Positions 48,096 through 59,587 are shown, numbered from the stretch's first letter. The stretch: 64,000 nt of DNA from Siphonodentalium dalli (GCA_032622095.1 CP136061.1:133430087-133494086); one strand, 5' to 3'. Translations and numbers: made by a program. Notes: generated by a model from the sequence alone, not told the origin.

Positions 48096-48899
48096 GTGTA
48101 TTGATCCCGACAGGAGGGATGGTTAGAGACCATAGAGTCTTCGATGTTACTGAAAAACCATTGCCGCTCCAGTGATTTTTTTTCATAAAAGAGAGAAGGA
48201 TTTTATAAGCCTCATTCAAATTTATGAAACGCTCTTCACTTTGAGAATTGATTATTGTAAATGTTGGTTCGTAAGATTTAAACATATTTGCCGGTGACTG
48301 AGGATTTGAAAAGAAATTTGTTGATGTTAAGAACTTTTCTCGTCCAACTTTTACATTTATACCTCGATATGAAGACGAGCTCTTTATATATGCTTCTGGC
48401 TGTCTACAAACACAACCACTATATACATATGAGGAACTGATTTTTGATAAGCACATCACAGATAACTCCGAATAATCACAAAATGAGAGTATATAACGAG
48501 TCTCACGTGTGTAGACTGAGTATATAAAAGATAACGATTTACCGTTCGTTTGTACTCTATTTATTCCTGCAGATACAGGTGGGAATTCTTCGGCTTATCT
48601 GTGTCATCCGTGATTAACATCATCTCTATAATAAAATATAGAGAGCAATTAGTATGCGATGCAGTACGTGATCAGTGCGTACATATTCACCTATATTATA
48701 CTACGCATTCAGTTGTATACGTGCACAACATTTGTGGTCTATGCATATATACATCTGATAGAAAGTAGCAATATACGAATATTAACATTGGAACAAAGTA
48801 TACTGTTATAAAACATGTAAGAATTTAATATCAGATTTATGGAAGCACGGACTCAGTGTTAAAATAGCTCAATTTTCCTCCCCGCCCATACATCATGCA
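48096..48899. other. Intron 1, unassigned
   Basis: A 139-codon minus frame (48040-48459) covers half of this. It has no recognisable domain and its C-terminal end runs into the SINE head. Nothing else seen. Confidence 0.35.
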
Positions 48900-49010
48900 G
48901 GCGAAGTGGCCGAGTCGGTAAGATGCATAGCGAATTATATAGGCTGGGTTAAGCCGTCCAGCAATTAGGAAGCTGGTTCGATTCCCCAAAGGCGTGGATA
49001 TTTTACCCAG
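48900..49010 (+). mobile_element. tRNA-derived SINE, plus strand
   Basis: TGGCCGAGTCGG (perfect A box, 48908-48919) and GGTTCGATTCC (perfect B box, about 48976-48986) lie about 68 bp apart, longer than in most tRNAs but like class II tRNA or a SINE. Stems do not close well. Related pieces occur at 54530-54612 and 59370-59415. Confidence 0.6.
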
Positions 49011-49241
49011 GTATATGGAAAGACGAGAGCGTGATTTGTGCATCTGGGCAAGTTTGTCAGGCAGGTTATTTACCGAGGATCGGTGAGTTCTATATGTAAT
49101 GGGATGGTTTCCACTGTAAATTAAACCTCTACTTCGCCAATAAAATCCACAACATCATTATATGACATAGAGACTGAAATGGCGAAAAATTAAGTAAACA
49201 AAACCAAGTCTGTTAGAAATTCAAATACTACTGGTGTGTCG

Positions 49242-49660
49242 CCCCCCCCCCCCCCCCCTCACGTTTGTCTAAATATCCAATGGTTGGAAATTCCATGCTC
49301 GGCACATTATCAGTTGGAAATTTCAGACTATACACATATAGGTTCAAATAGTTCTGACAGTTTGAATTCCCAGCCACTCTTTAGTATGATTTTTTTTGTT
49401 TAGACAGAAACTCGCATATTTGCTCACTTTAGGTCAAATTTGGGACCGATATATGACTATCAATTGGAAATTTCCAACTTTAGGGGAGTGTCAAGTTGGA
49501 AATTACCAAACATTGGATAGACTGGGGCACCATTTAGAAAATTCGGTTACAAAGGGGGGGGGGGGTCAAATGGAACATCTCAGACTTGGATATTTTGGTC
49601 TGCATGGTTCAAGGCGGGGTGCAGTTGGAAATTGTAAGGTAGACACCCCAAATGGGAACC
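49242..49660. repeat. C17 run and AGTTGGAAA repeat, copy 2
   Basis: C17 at 49242-49258, G12 at 49554-49565, with AGTTGGAAATT blocks between. See 38556-39095. Confidence 0.5.
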
Positions 49661-50022
49661 CCTATTGCCACCTACTTAATTGCTGGTATGTACTACACAT
49701 ATAAAACAGTATACTATAGAGTGGTAAAAGTATACCAAACCAACCATATATACGTCATGCATGCAGAAATAACGAATGTATTACAGGGCCAGCAACCTAT
49801 ATGTGACCAATCAAGCCTCTAATCTCTAACCCAAAGCGGTTTTTATTTTAAATGTGTTTAAAACATAAATATATAGACGGGATAAACTATATATATTATA
49901 TATAGTACACGCGAGCTGTTGAAATTCACAATGCAGGTTAAAAAATCGGGAATCGTTAAAAATCACATCAAAATTTATAACTGAAATTAATGTTCGTGCA
50001 TGTGAGTAACTCCTTTCATCCG
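49661..50022. other. Short unassigned spacer
   Basis: AT-rich, nothing recognised. Confidence 0.4.
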
Positions 50023-50026
50023 TTAA

Positions 50027-50491
50027 AGGTACTCAATCCGATCAGACACTCCTAAATTACTATTTCTTTGACTTCGGGGGTAAAACATTTTTGATTCGAG
50101 TCGAGGAACCCACCCATCAAAGCTCAGAGTGATCAGATATCGATTTTTGAAGTTTGATATATCTCGAGATGTGCAATTATTTGTGACCCAGAAACATGAG
50201 GCCCAAACGGAGGGTCTCGGACACAATTGCGGAAGAAGATGGATAACTCTAAAATAAAGTGGTAATACGTTCAAATTTCGTGATACTTCAGTGATAATAC
50301 ATACGGCCATATTTTGTTGAACAAAATGTTGATAAATAACAAGTTTTGGGAAATTTGATACCATGCATATTTGACAGTGGTTAGCATTATTTTGTTGCAA
50401 TAAATCGATTCCGATAACTAAAGCGTATTTTGAAGAAATGTTGTTGTTGTATCTTGATGGTATGGGGACCGTCTGATCGGATTGAGTACCT
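50027..50491. mobile_element. Family-K MITE with TTAA target duplication
   Basis: Inverted ends AGGTACTCAATCCGATCAGA and TCTGATCGGATTGAGTACCT are perfect over at least 21 bp, flanked by TTAA at 50023-50026 and 50492-50495. A TTAA duplication is typical of piggyBac and Kolobok; the AGG start fits Kolobok better than the CCY start of piggyBac. It is 465 bp with no transposase. Confidence 0.85.
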
Positions 50492-50544
50492 TTAAATACA
50501 ATAATTCTAGATCCTGCATGAATCTATGTAGAGACATGCAGCTA

Positions 50545-51545
50545 TACGCCCGTATATAGAGATCATATTCCACCAGTATATACAAAACCTGATGAGAACT
50601 TGTTTATGTTGTGACAGGGAACTTTATAAAATTGAAAGAACAGTGAATGTAATGTATTTCTTGTTAATATCTGTTCCTTAATAATGCACTTCACTGTATG
50701 CGCACATGTATTGTCGATCATGCCATGTATCTCTATACTCTAGGCTGGCTAACGCCCATAGAGATCATATTCCATGCACCAGTACAAAAACTTGAAACTT
50801 TTTGAAATTTTGACGGGGAACATTATAAAGTCGAAAAATAACGCGGAGAATATATTTCTTTGTTATTATCTGTTCCTTAATAAGGTACTTCACTGAAGTT
50901 GAAGATCCCAGTTCGAAATGCACGATTTTCTGTGACTTTTCCGAGTCGATATCGCAATAAACATTGAATTATTTACTCAGGAGAAATTCCATAATTGTAA
51001 GCGACGCAAAGCAAAATCGCTCACTTAAATTGTGATATTTCGAGTTGGGACCTTCGCCTACAGTGAAGTACATGCATTATCAGATAATAACTAAGAAATA
51101 TATTTTTTCAACTTCATAATGTTCCCTGTCAAGCCTTCAAAAAGTTCCAAGGTTTTGTACTGGTGGAATATATAATCTCTGCGGGCGTTAGCCTGAGTAG
51201 AGTTTCATGACATGATCTATAGCGCGCACGGTGAAGGTCCCAACTCGAAATTGCACGATTTAAGTGACTTTGTGAGCGATGTTCTTTAATTCCGTAGCTT
51301 ACAATCATGGAATTTCTTCCGGGTAATTAATTCAATGTTTTTTTCGATATCAGAAGTCACACAAAAGCATGCATGCAATCTCGGGCTGGGACCACCCCTA
51401 TTGTGAAGTAGATTATTTAGGAACATGTACTTATAAAGAAATATATTTCATGTCTTGTTTGTTCAATATTATAATATTCCCTGTCAGAACATAACAAAAG
51501 TTCCCAGGTTTTGTACTGGTGGAATATGATATATACGGCTGAAGC
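50545..51545. repeat. Family-U hairpin cluster
   Basis: A hairpin at 50750-51195 joins ACGCCCATAGAGATCATATT...GGGGAACATTATAAAGT with ATAATGTTCCCTGTC...AATCTCTGCGGGCGTTAG. Half copies lie on both sides (50545-50700 and 51210-51545). The inner part contains GTAAGCGACGCAAAGC and TCCCAGTTCGAAATGCACGA. Confidence 0.7.
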
Positions 51546-52614
51546 GACGGTTCATATATTACATTAGTGGCGTATGTTCCTGGTCCTGCTAGTATTACTT
51601 GTCAGATATGTATTATGTGCATGCATGACAAATGTCATACCTAGCATATCCACTAGTTTGTATTATACATACCTAGCATATCAATTTGTATATGCAAGGC
51701 GAGTTCACATATCCCCGCATTGTCTGTATTATTTAGTGCATGCTTTATGCACGTATATATAGACGTATACTGTTCCACCTATATAAATGCGTATTGTTAG
51801 AATACGCGGTGGGCACGTGTGTCACAGGGATTACTTGGTGACTCTATTATATCTTTATGACATTAAAGGACTGCTAATGGGATGTGTGAACTGTATTCAT
51901 TTATACGGAAGTCGCATATAGGATTGTGTTTTAGCATACTAAGGTCCCATAGAGATGGCCTATTTTACTATTGGTAGTCTGGTAAATCAAACTAATGGGT
52001 TCATTGAAATAATATAGAGCACACAAATGTAGCTGATACAAGCATTGATTTATTTTCTGAGATAAGATGCTATTAATAGCCGTAAGAGACATTTTGCACA
52101 CTTCTTTCAAAACAACACCTAGGTTTCAAGAAAAGAGAAATTTTCCTACTAAAACAAGAGGGGTCGGAAAATAGCTTCAGACACTTATATGATAAGTTTT
52201 TATCTTTGGTCATTATTTTTGGGAATCCACCCCTTGAACCAAACGTTTTTTTTCTTCTTTTTTTCTTTTTTTGTTTTGGCCTTTTTAGTCCACAAATTTC
52301 ACCGAAAGTATGAAAATATTCGATTTTTGGTCTACAAACAACAAGTTTCAGACTAGACTAAATACTGGCTGGAAAATCAAACGACCAGAACAAATTCAAC
52401 CCATTTCTGGTCTGATTTTTTTTCGGCCGATGTTATGTCAGGCATTGAATGCACATCGAACTAAAGAAAATGACGACCAACCCCGCTGTCACCACCAATA
52501 ATTTCGCTTTACATATAATTATAGTTCCTTTGGTCTATTTTGTATCATTTAAAACAAAAATACTTTCGACTTATTCTAGCTCTGACTATAGCACGTTTTT
52601 AATTTCCATTACAG
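51546..52614 (+). other. Intron 1, distal part
   Basis: 52140-52260 is a diverged family-Z piece (GGGGTCGGAAAATAGCTTCA, ATCCACCCCTTG). The last bases form a good acceptor (GTTTTTAATTTCCATTACAG). Otherwise unassigned. Confidence 0.5.
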
Positions 52615-52998
52615 TGAATGCAGTGCGAATCACAGCCACCCCACAGGAAGTTCCATTGGGAAGTAGTGTAGTGATTCGTTGCAATGGATCGTCATTCGAA
52701 CGCACCTACAGACTTGAGATCCGACGTACGTCGTTTGGTATCCATAGTGACAGTCTCGTTGCGGATATTGATGTGGGATACGAGTCTGTTGCTCTAGTTC
52801 AGGATGCTCTTCTTAGGGCGAGAGGAGTTCGCGCAGAGGGACGACTCGACGTCAGCAAAACAAAAAACACATTCCTTCAACTCACGTTTGCTCAAACTCA
52901 GTGTATAGACAATTCTCAATATATTTGCAAGGCAATAGGAAGCGGAGGTGCAAATAGGCACGCGGAGGAAGCTGCCAAGACCTTCCTGTCTGTCACAA
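52615..52998 (+). CDS. Ig-domain gene, exon 2: first Ig-like domain
   Basis: A pyrimidine-rich acceptor precedes base 52615 and GTGAGT follows 52998. The exon is 384 bp, phase 1 at both ends, so it encodes one module. Residues 4-22 form the A-B strands, C23 the B-strand cysteine (VVIRC), and C105 the F-strand cysteine in DNSQYICKA, a good match to the D-x-x-x-Y-x-C Ig signature. An additional cysteine (C97) lies just upstream. The 81-residue gap and C'-D length are V-like but long. The core tryptophan of strand C is not obvious (YRLEIRR), an unusual point. Frame extension upstream to an ATG at 52449 is intronic. A secreted or surface recognition/adhesion role is inferred. Confidence 0.8.
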
Positions 52999-53607
52999 GT
53001 GAGTATAACACGTGGTTTCGAGTTGGTTCGAGTTTCACGCATTAAAAATGACCGAATCGATCTCAAATGCGATCAGAAACGAGGAAAACGGTAATAAACT
53101 ATAGGATAATAATATATTACACAGTATTTTGGCAGATATATATACGAGCATATGCTATACTATTTTTCAAACAAGCTGATACCTCATTTGTGTCCAAACT
53201 CACAGTTGTTTGCTCGAACATTCTGACCAAAGTTGTCAGTTGAAGGATTCTCCAAGATGCATATATATGCATGGATTTTTGTATATTCCACGTATACCTC
53301 CGACTGGCAACTTTGGTCAGAATGTTATAGAAAACTAATGACTATTTCCGAACAAACAAGGTGTCAAATTGTTTTTAAAATAAACCAGCATATACGGCCA
53401 AAAGGCTATGTTTTGTGTCAGTTCCTCGTATTATGTTTTTGCGTGTTTGCACTCGCCTCGGCCATTTCAAATGCGTGGTAACGGTAATAACTATTAAAAA
53501 TATCCCCATGGTTACCATTTCCCAAGAGCGTCATTGTAATAACCTCACATGCGTTTTTGGGTTCATGCACCCTTGTATAACATCGTGGTTTCACACATAT
53601 ATATATG
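52999..53607 (+). other. Intron 2, first part with a hairpin
   Basis: Inverted pair ACATTCTGACCAAAGTTGTC / GCAACTTTGGTCAGAATGT at 53218-53328, about 110 bp in all. The rest is unassigned. Confidence 0.55.
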
Positions 53608-54400
53608 ACTAGAAGGTGACCCGACTTCGTCCGGGCTTTGACCTTGAATGGACCATTTTGATGGTCAAGGCCAGGTGTGGTCCAACACCAACACCCGAAA
53701 AATGGTGGAAATCGGCCCATTGGATACCGGGAAATCAGCCCAGCGGATACCGAGATACCCTATGCATCAAATTTCGTCCGTAAAAATCCGCCAGTTTAGC
53801 CAGATTTGATTTCCACTCAAGTATATAAATGCGCCTCATATACACACACTCATTAATTATCAAGTTTCAACCTAAAGATAAATTACCATCCGTGCCCGAG
53901 ATATCGCCAAGACGTCTAAAACAGTCAAATGCATCGGCCGGTTAAGCGTTAACGTGATCTAACGTTATCACCTCTAACGACGTCATAGAAGTTACGCATT
54001 GTTTTTATCCTGATGGGAGATAGTACCACTTCTTCTTGATAATTGAGGCAGATAACTAAAACGGATACATACGCATTATATATCGTTGGAAAGAGGAAAC
54101 ACGAAAGATTATCACAGTGTCATTATTATGACTGGCATTTTATTATTCGCGCTGTTTCGAATCGATTTGTAAGCACCGAACTCAAATTAAAGTCCCGTAA
54201 CACAGCGTAAAAACAGATTTGACCTCGGCACGTGAAAAGTTGACCTCGCACGGACAAATTAATAGGCCTATGTTACTCCTGACCCGAAAATACCCCCACA
54301 TACCAAGTTTCATCGAAATTGGCTCAGCCATTTTTGAGTCCATCGATTACACACACACACACAGACAGATACACACACAGATCTTTCAAAATATATAATA
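53608..54400 (+). repeat. Family-G repeat, copy 2
   Basis: Same start (ACTAGAAGGTGACCCGACTT) and end (TACACACACACACACAGACA, then TTTCAAAATATATAATA) as 41661-42255. The middle (about 53815-54225) is unrelated and may be an insertion or replacement. Confidence 0.75.
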
Positions 54401-57338
54401 AATTACACACACCACCACATATACATGGTGTTCTATATATGCATAGCCCTCTTTATAGACCGTGAGCTTCAATGCGCTTAAAATGCATACCTCCTATTTT
54501 ACCCAACATAATCATATTTATGGGGTCCGTATAATGACTCAGTCGGTAAGGTGCATAAGTGAATCATCATATATATAGGTCATTCAACTATAAAGCTGAT
54601 TCGCTTGGTGTTTCAGTGTTGTTATTATATCATCATGCAGAGAAGATCCCTCTGGATAACTTTAACCACAGCAGTTATTTGCAGAGTTGATAAATTAATT
54701 TGGAGCGCAATATTTAAAAAAACAATGGACGAAAGTGAGCTGTGGTCTCTATTGGCTACCCCAGTTCATTGAGATGTGCCGATGGGGTGTTATTCGTCTC
54801 TATATATATAATCAGCCGCAAAATCACCTCTGGTGATTCCATTGATTGTATACTAGTTCGCCAATATTAATTTCCTGTATGTGCCTGTATGGATTTCCTC
54901 GTATCGACAGGAAAATTGAGATTCCAATATTCAGACGTCGATTTTGATCGCCCATCATATTTCTAATTGTTGAAGTGTCTGTCTGGGCAATATGTAGATG
55001 TTAGACACAGATGAGATGTTATTGGCCTCCAGCACAGGAGAGTTTGTATACAGCTTTCATCACCTAATTATAGGCACTAAACTGGGCCTCATATCTGTAG
55101 TAAGACACACGCGTGTATTATTGGCACACGCAGTGACGTAAGAGTTTAGCGTAATTATATCGAGCAATGTTATTATTATGTTAATTATAATATAATTATG
55201 ATCTTCAATTTGGGATATATCTTTAGTGTTGAGATAAACATGTGTGATACGGGTGGTTTTTATCAACATGAAAAGACACATTTAAAATGCAGCTATATTT
55301 TGTTCTTGAAGATGTCTCTACTTCCTCTTAGGTTGTGATCAGGAAATTGATGTTAATTGTTTTTTTTTAACCCCAGCCGTTTCGAGATCGTTTATCCTTT
55401 CTAAAATGTGATATAATGGGATAAAATGTGTATAAAAAAGGAGAGAGAAAGATAGATCGCCAAAAAAAACAAAAAAACTCACACATGCACAAACACCAGA
55501 CAAAAATAGCATGGACATTATACGATAGTGTATATAAGGTATGTGATGCGTGATGCATAAATAAATACATATGAAGAATGAAATATAATTCAAATAGTGA
55601 GGCAGTGAAACGGAAACTCTATACAATGATTTCCCATGTGGTCGTCTTTCTGGGCAATATATAGGTAGGCACTAGACCCAATGTCGTAGCTGCATTTACA
55701 TTGCTTATACAAAATATATCGTATAACTCTGCGTAACGTAAACTTCACAAGAATTCTGCAAATATGTGTACTGCAAATGTCACACATTGGTATCAGTTGA
55801 GTAACTATGTTGACTTTGTATAAGACTGTTGACAATTCCCGTACCTTTATAAATGTCATAATCTCGTGTGGTGCATGTATATATTTATGAGAATTATCTA
55901 CATTGTCATACGTTCTAGTTTTAACTCATGTTTTTACTCGTAGTTTATATAGAGCTTTAGTTAAAGGGACCCAAGTCACTCGCAGTGGGTATACACCTGC
56001 ATAACATATACAAGATTGTAAAAATATCACCACTGCATAGAACATGGAGAAATAGATAAACTTGGTTCTTATGTTATTATTGACAGTTCTCCTATAACGA
56101 AATTTCGGATGTTGACCATTGTTATGTAAACAAAACTATCATAGTGATTTGTCAACAACCGTCGCTAGTTGTGTATAGTCGGTTAAAACAATTTAGTCTG
56201 AATATCATTTTCAGGATATTGGTTTCTATACTTTTACCTTTTTCAATATTTACCGTCAAGTTTTGATTTTACTTTGGTATATTATTGGGCTATTATTGGA
56301 TTTGATCGGCAATGCCACTGTAATAGAAATATTTACATTTTATATGGTTTCGATATTGGTAATCGAGTTATTGAAGAGTTATTAATAACGAAAAAAATAA
56401 CAGCGGTTTTCTATTATTTTACATGTACATGATGATATAGATGTTTTACAGACTTTTATATAATTGCTGTTATTTCGCGTGAACCAAATTCAAAGACATT
56501 GAGTCCCTGTAAGTCAAACTTTATAATATATGATTAAAAACTCGTGTCATTTGCCAGAGCAAACCGTTGTTCGATTTTGAATAACAAGTAAGCCAGTTAT
56601 ATCAAAAGCTCACAATGTAATTCAATTATATAGTTCTAAATTGGAAACCTAAGACATATCTTATAATAATATAGATAACATTTAGACTTTAGCGTTGAAG
56701 ACAATTTTGTTGATATTGTCTACACCCACTTGTGTGTTGGTATCAGTCGGATATGTATTTCCCTTTAATGGTGATTCACTCTCGCGTGGTTTTATAGTAA
56801 GAGTAAATACCAGTATATAGTGGTAGCATTGTCTCTCCCACCCTCTGTGTCAATAGGGTATTATATGTGCGGGAAGAAACCTTCTTTGTGCTAGAGCTTT
56901 GTAAGACTACTGGAGAAATTACATTGATTTCTACTCCGATGCACTCTAAATAGAGAATATATAAAGTATGTCAACTGAACGCGACGATTGAAATACGCAA
57001 TCTGATTCAAATAGCAAGAGAGCTATTTTGCTTACTTGTTGTATTCACCAGTAATAGGTATCCATGTATCTGCCTCAGGCCCCCCAGGGCGGTGGTTTAA
57101 AATTTAATTATCATGCAGTTTATTGTGCATCTAGGCTCGACAATTTACGCTAATTATGTACTCAAATAACTGTCGATCTTCTATTGTGAAACCCGAAGAT
57201 ATAATAAGGATAAAGAGATATCTCGTATTTCTGCGTAAAACCTTCAGAAACTCATGGTCTCACATGCACTTGGTATATATTTTGATACACAGACTCATTT
57301 TAACCCACTCTATGCTATAAATTGATTCCTCCAACCTG
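54401..57338 (+). other. Intron 2, middle part
   Basis: A decayed tRNA-like SINE piece lies at 54530-54612 (GACTCAGTCGGTAAGGTGCA and AAAGCTGATTCGC). Around 55355-55440, sequence with CTAAAATGTGATATAATGGG parallels 46490-46540. The remainder, including minus frames near 55339-55859, is unassigned. Confidence 0.45.
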
Positions 57339-57341
57339 CTA

Positions 57342-57554
57342 CAGTAATGCCCTAAATAATCGACTCCTTAACCACAGCAGAATTATGGGTAATTTTTCAG
57401 GATTTAGTCGGAAATATGGCTTGTTGCCATTGATCGGAAAGCTCTCAGTGAGAGCTTTCCGATGAATGGCAACAAGCCATATTTCCGACTAAATCCTGAA
57501 AAATTACCCATAATTCTGCTGTGGTTAAGGAGTCGATTATATAGGGCATTACTG
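57342..57554. mobile_element. 213-bp palindromic Tc1/mariner-type MITE
   Basis: Ends CAGTAATGCCCT and AGGGCATTACTG are flanked by TA on both sides (57340-57341 and 57555-57556), as for Tc1/mariner insertions. The two 106-bp halves are complementary with only two mismatches around a one-base centre, so the strand folds into a nearly loopless hairpin. No coding capacity. Confidence 0.85.
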
Positions 57555-57589
57555 TACAACTGTATACATTGGAATGGTTTATTATTCGG

Positions 57590-57760
57590 AAGGGACGTTG
57601 AAGGAATATTAGCAGACGACAGACAGGCGAACATATAGTACAAGTGTAATACAAAGATTCATTTTCCTTGGTGGGAAATGTTCAGATAATAAGTTCAACT
57701 AACGGCCTATTTGTTGAGCTTATTATCTGAACATTTCCTAAGGGAACTAATCGCCTATAA
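57590..57760 (+). mobile_element. MITE family P, copy 2
   Basis: GCAGACGACAGACAGG, then the hairpin GGAAATGTTCAGATAATAAG / CTTATTATCTGAACATTTCC at 57674-57738. Matches 19690-19860. It begins close to the TA-flanked palindrome and both copies share GGAATGGT-TATTATT just before. Confidence 0.7.
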
Positions 57761-57783
57761 GTATTTAGTAACGACAGGGTTAA

Positions 57784-57868
57784 AGATGGTCTGTATCTTC
57801 CTATAATAAGTTTTTATAGTTATTGAGTATAAAATCATTAACAATATGAACCGAAGATCCCTGTCCGG
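57784..57868 (+). repeat. Family-Q flank, copy 1
   Basis: AAAGATGGTCTGTATCTTCC up to CCTGTCCGGAAA matches, diverged, 63258-63350, where it also precedes a palindrome-related segment. Confidence 0.55.
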
Positions 57869-58020
57869 AAAATATCTTTTAAAATTCCCAATTGATTGTA
57901 TGTATTAGACCAGAAAATTCGACATAAAATTAATATTAATTGATATCAATTAATATTAATTTTATGTCGAATTTTCTGGTCTAATACATACAATCAATTG
58001 GGAATTTTAAAAGATATTTT
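57869..58020. repeat. Perfect 152-bp palindrome
   Basis: Two 76-bp halves meet at 57944/57945 (AATTGAT|ATCAATT) with no mismatch and no spacer when compared base by base. The halves include TCTTTTAAAATTCCCAATTG and CCAGAAAATTCGACATAAAA. A related half occurs at 63930-63985. Confidence 0.92.
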
Positions 58021-58477
58021 TATAACACATCGGCCACAAACTTAAAATGATCTCAGATACAGATAGAGTTCTCCCGCTTGCTAGGCTCCGAACATTTCCG
58101 TCAGGCTCGCGGATGTCTCAATTGATTGCGTGTATTAAAATAAATATTAATTGATATACGCATTTCCTGACAAGGTCTTCTATTCATATTTATTAGTTCA
58201 TACCCAGTAAACTATATACAATTTGTTATGGGAAGAGATAGATTATCCGTAAGACGATATTGGTTCCATTACCCTAGTGGAGCATGCGTTTTCAATGGTG
58301 TTCTTTTGGTGTATTTTCCAGTGTTAGTTACTTGCTTAGCCACACACTTTATTATTGAATAATCTTAGTGCTAAATCACACTTATTTGTCACATAAAGTT
58401 TAACTCTGAGTTTGTCTCAACCTTACTATAATTCTGTCGAAACGAAATGGGACCTCCGTAAGCTCAGGTGGTGTACC
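58021..58477 (+). other. Intron 2, unassigned
   Basis: A partial relative of the palindrome (CTCAATTGATTGCGTGTATT... ATATTAATTGATATACG) lies at 58115-58166. Nothing else recognised. Confidence 0.5.
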
Positions 58478-59338
58478 AGTTCTGGTTAAAACACAGAGTC
58501 CGCAGCTATGCATAGTGAGTCTGGGGTAATTAGGGGGGGGGGGTCTATTACCACAATCAAGTTAGCTCTGTGTGGCTAAAATAAATTCTGCATTGAAATC
58601 ATACAGTGTTTAAGCGCTATTTTTAACAATGATACGAATCTGCCACTGTAAAGGCATTCCAAACATCGCCTCATATAGGATACATCGCTTTCCTGATGAT
58701 GTTGTGAATGGGTGAGACTGACGTAATTATGCTGGTGGTAATAGAAATCCCCCCACTTATCCCAGACTCACTACTGCATATAGCTGTGGAGTATGGAATC
58801 CTATTAGGGCCACTTCCTAATGGCGCTTTCGGCGCCATTAGTAACGCTCCGAAAGCGACAAAATATGCGCCGTTACGGCGCACTTTTTGTCGCTTTCGGC
58901 GCACTTTTTGACAAAATGACAAAATGTGCGATATTAGCGCATGTTTCGGCGCGCCGAAAGCGACAAAATGTGCGCCGTAATGGCGCACATTTTGTCGCAT
59001 TCGGCGCGTTACTAATGGCGCACTTTTTGTCGCTTTCGGCGCGCGCCGAAAGCGCCATTAGACATACTATTAGGTCTACTCCCTAATGGCGCGCGCCGGA
59101 AGCGACAAAAAGTGCGCCATTAGGGTATGTTTTGGCGCGCGCCGAAAGCGACAAAAAGTTCGCCGTAACGGCGCACTTTTTGTCGCTTTCGGCGCACTTT
59201 TTTGTCGCTTTCGGCGCTTTCGGCGCGTTACTATAGTGGCGCACTTTTTGTCGCTTTCGGCGCGCGTCGAAAGCGCCATTAGCAAGTGGCCCTAATAGGA
59301 TTCCATAGTGGAGTCTATATTTTAACCAGAACTGCTAT
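58478..59338. repeat. Outer inverted pair around the GC-rich hairpin
   Basis: AGTTCTGGTTAAAACACAGA near 58481-58500 is matched in inverted form by ATATTTTAACCAGAACTGC near 59316-59335. The 516-bp element lies between them, so it may have inserted into an older hairpin element. A G11 run is at 58533-58543. Confidence 0.55.
58792..59307. mobile_element. 516-bp modular GC-rich hairpin element with 6-bp duplication
   Basis: Ends TATGGAATCCTATTAGGGCC and GGCCCTAATAGGATTCCATA are perfect inverses, bracketed by GTGGAG at 58786-58791 and 59308-59313. The interior is built from repeated, mostly palindromic modules: CTAATGGCGC, GCGCCGTAACGGCGC-like cores, GGCGCACTTTTTGTCGCTTT and CGGCGCGCGCCG, arranged in both orientations. 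Many alternative stems are possible. Composition is strikingly GC-rich against an AT-rich intron. No transposase; the frames seen are module artefacts. Confidence 0.85.
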
Positions 59339-59369
59339 ACAGAGTACATGACGCGGTATAGAACCATCA

Positions 59370-59415
59370 GGGCAACATAAGCCGTCCGGTTGTGACAAAG
59401 CTGGTTCTAATCCCG
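59370..59415 (+). mobile_element. SINE B-box fragment before exon 3
   Basis: TAAGCCGTCCGGTTGTGACA then AAGCTGGTTCTAATCCC parallels the 48950-48988 stretch (TTAAGCCGTCCAGC, AAGCTGGTTCGATTCCC). Confidence 0.5.
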
Positions 59416-59587
59416 ATACGAGCGGATTTGGGCGATCCGCGCACATGGAAGCTAACCTGATTTGTATATATATATATCGGCATGTGGGTGGTTACTGTAT
59501 GCACAGTGCAGTGGGGTGTTTTAGCAGCGATATTTCCTCTCCAATAACAATAAATCAAACCAAGCGAATTTGTTTTTTCTTTTTCAG

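Noticed and set aside
48040-48459. 139-codon minus-strand frame
   Set aside because: No recognisable family, no supported splice borders, and the end is read through a SINE head. Not excluded as a real exon, but not supportable.
48030-48990. Functional tRNA genes
   Set aside because: Box A and B are good on both strands but acceptor and T stems do not pair, so these are SINE heads.
52449-52614. Upstream ATG extending the first Ig exon
   Set aside because: A good acceptor lies at 52614 and the extra segment is not Ig-like; phase fits the signal-peptide exon instead.
58671-59295. Basic protein-coding frames on both strands
   Set aside because: They are translations of the palindromic GGCGC/GACAAAAAG modules; similar frames appear on both strands.
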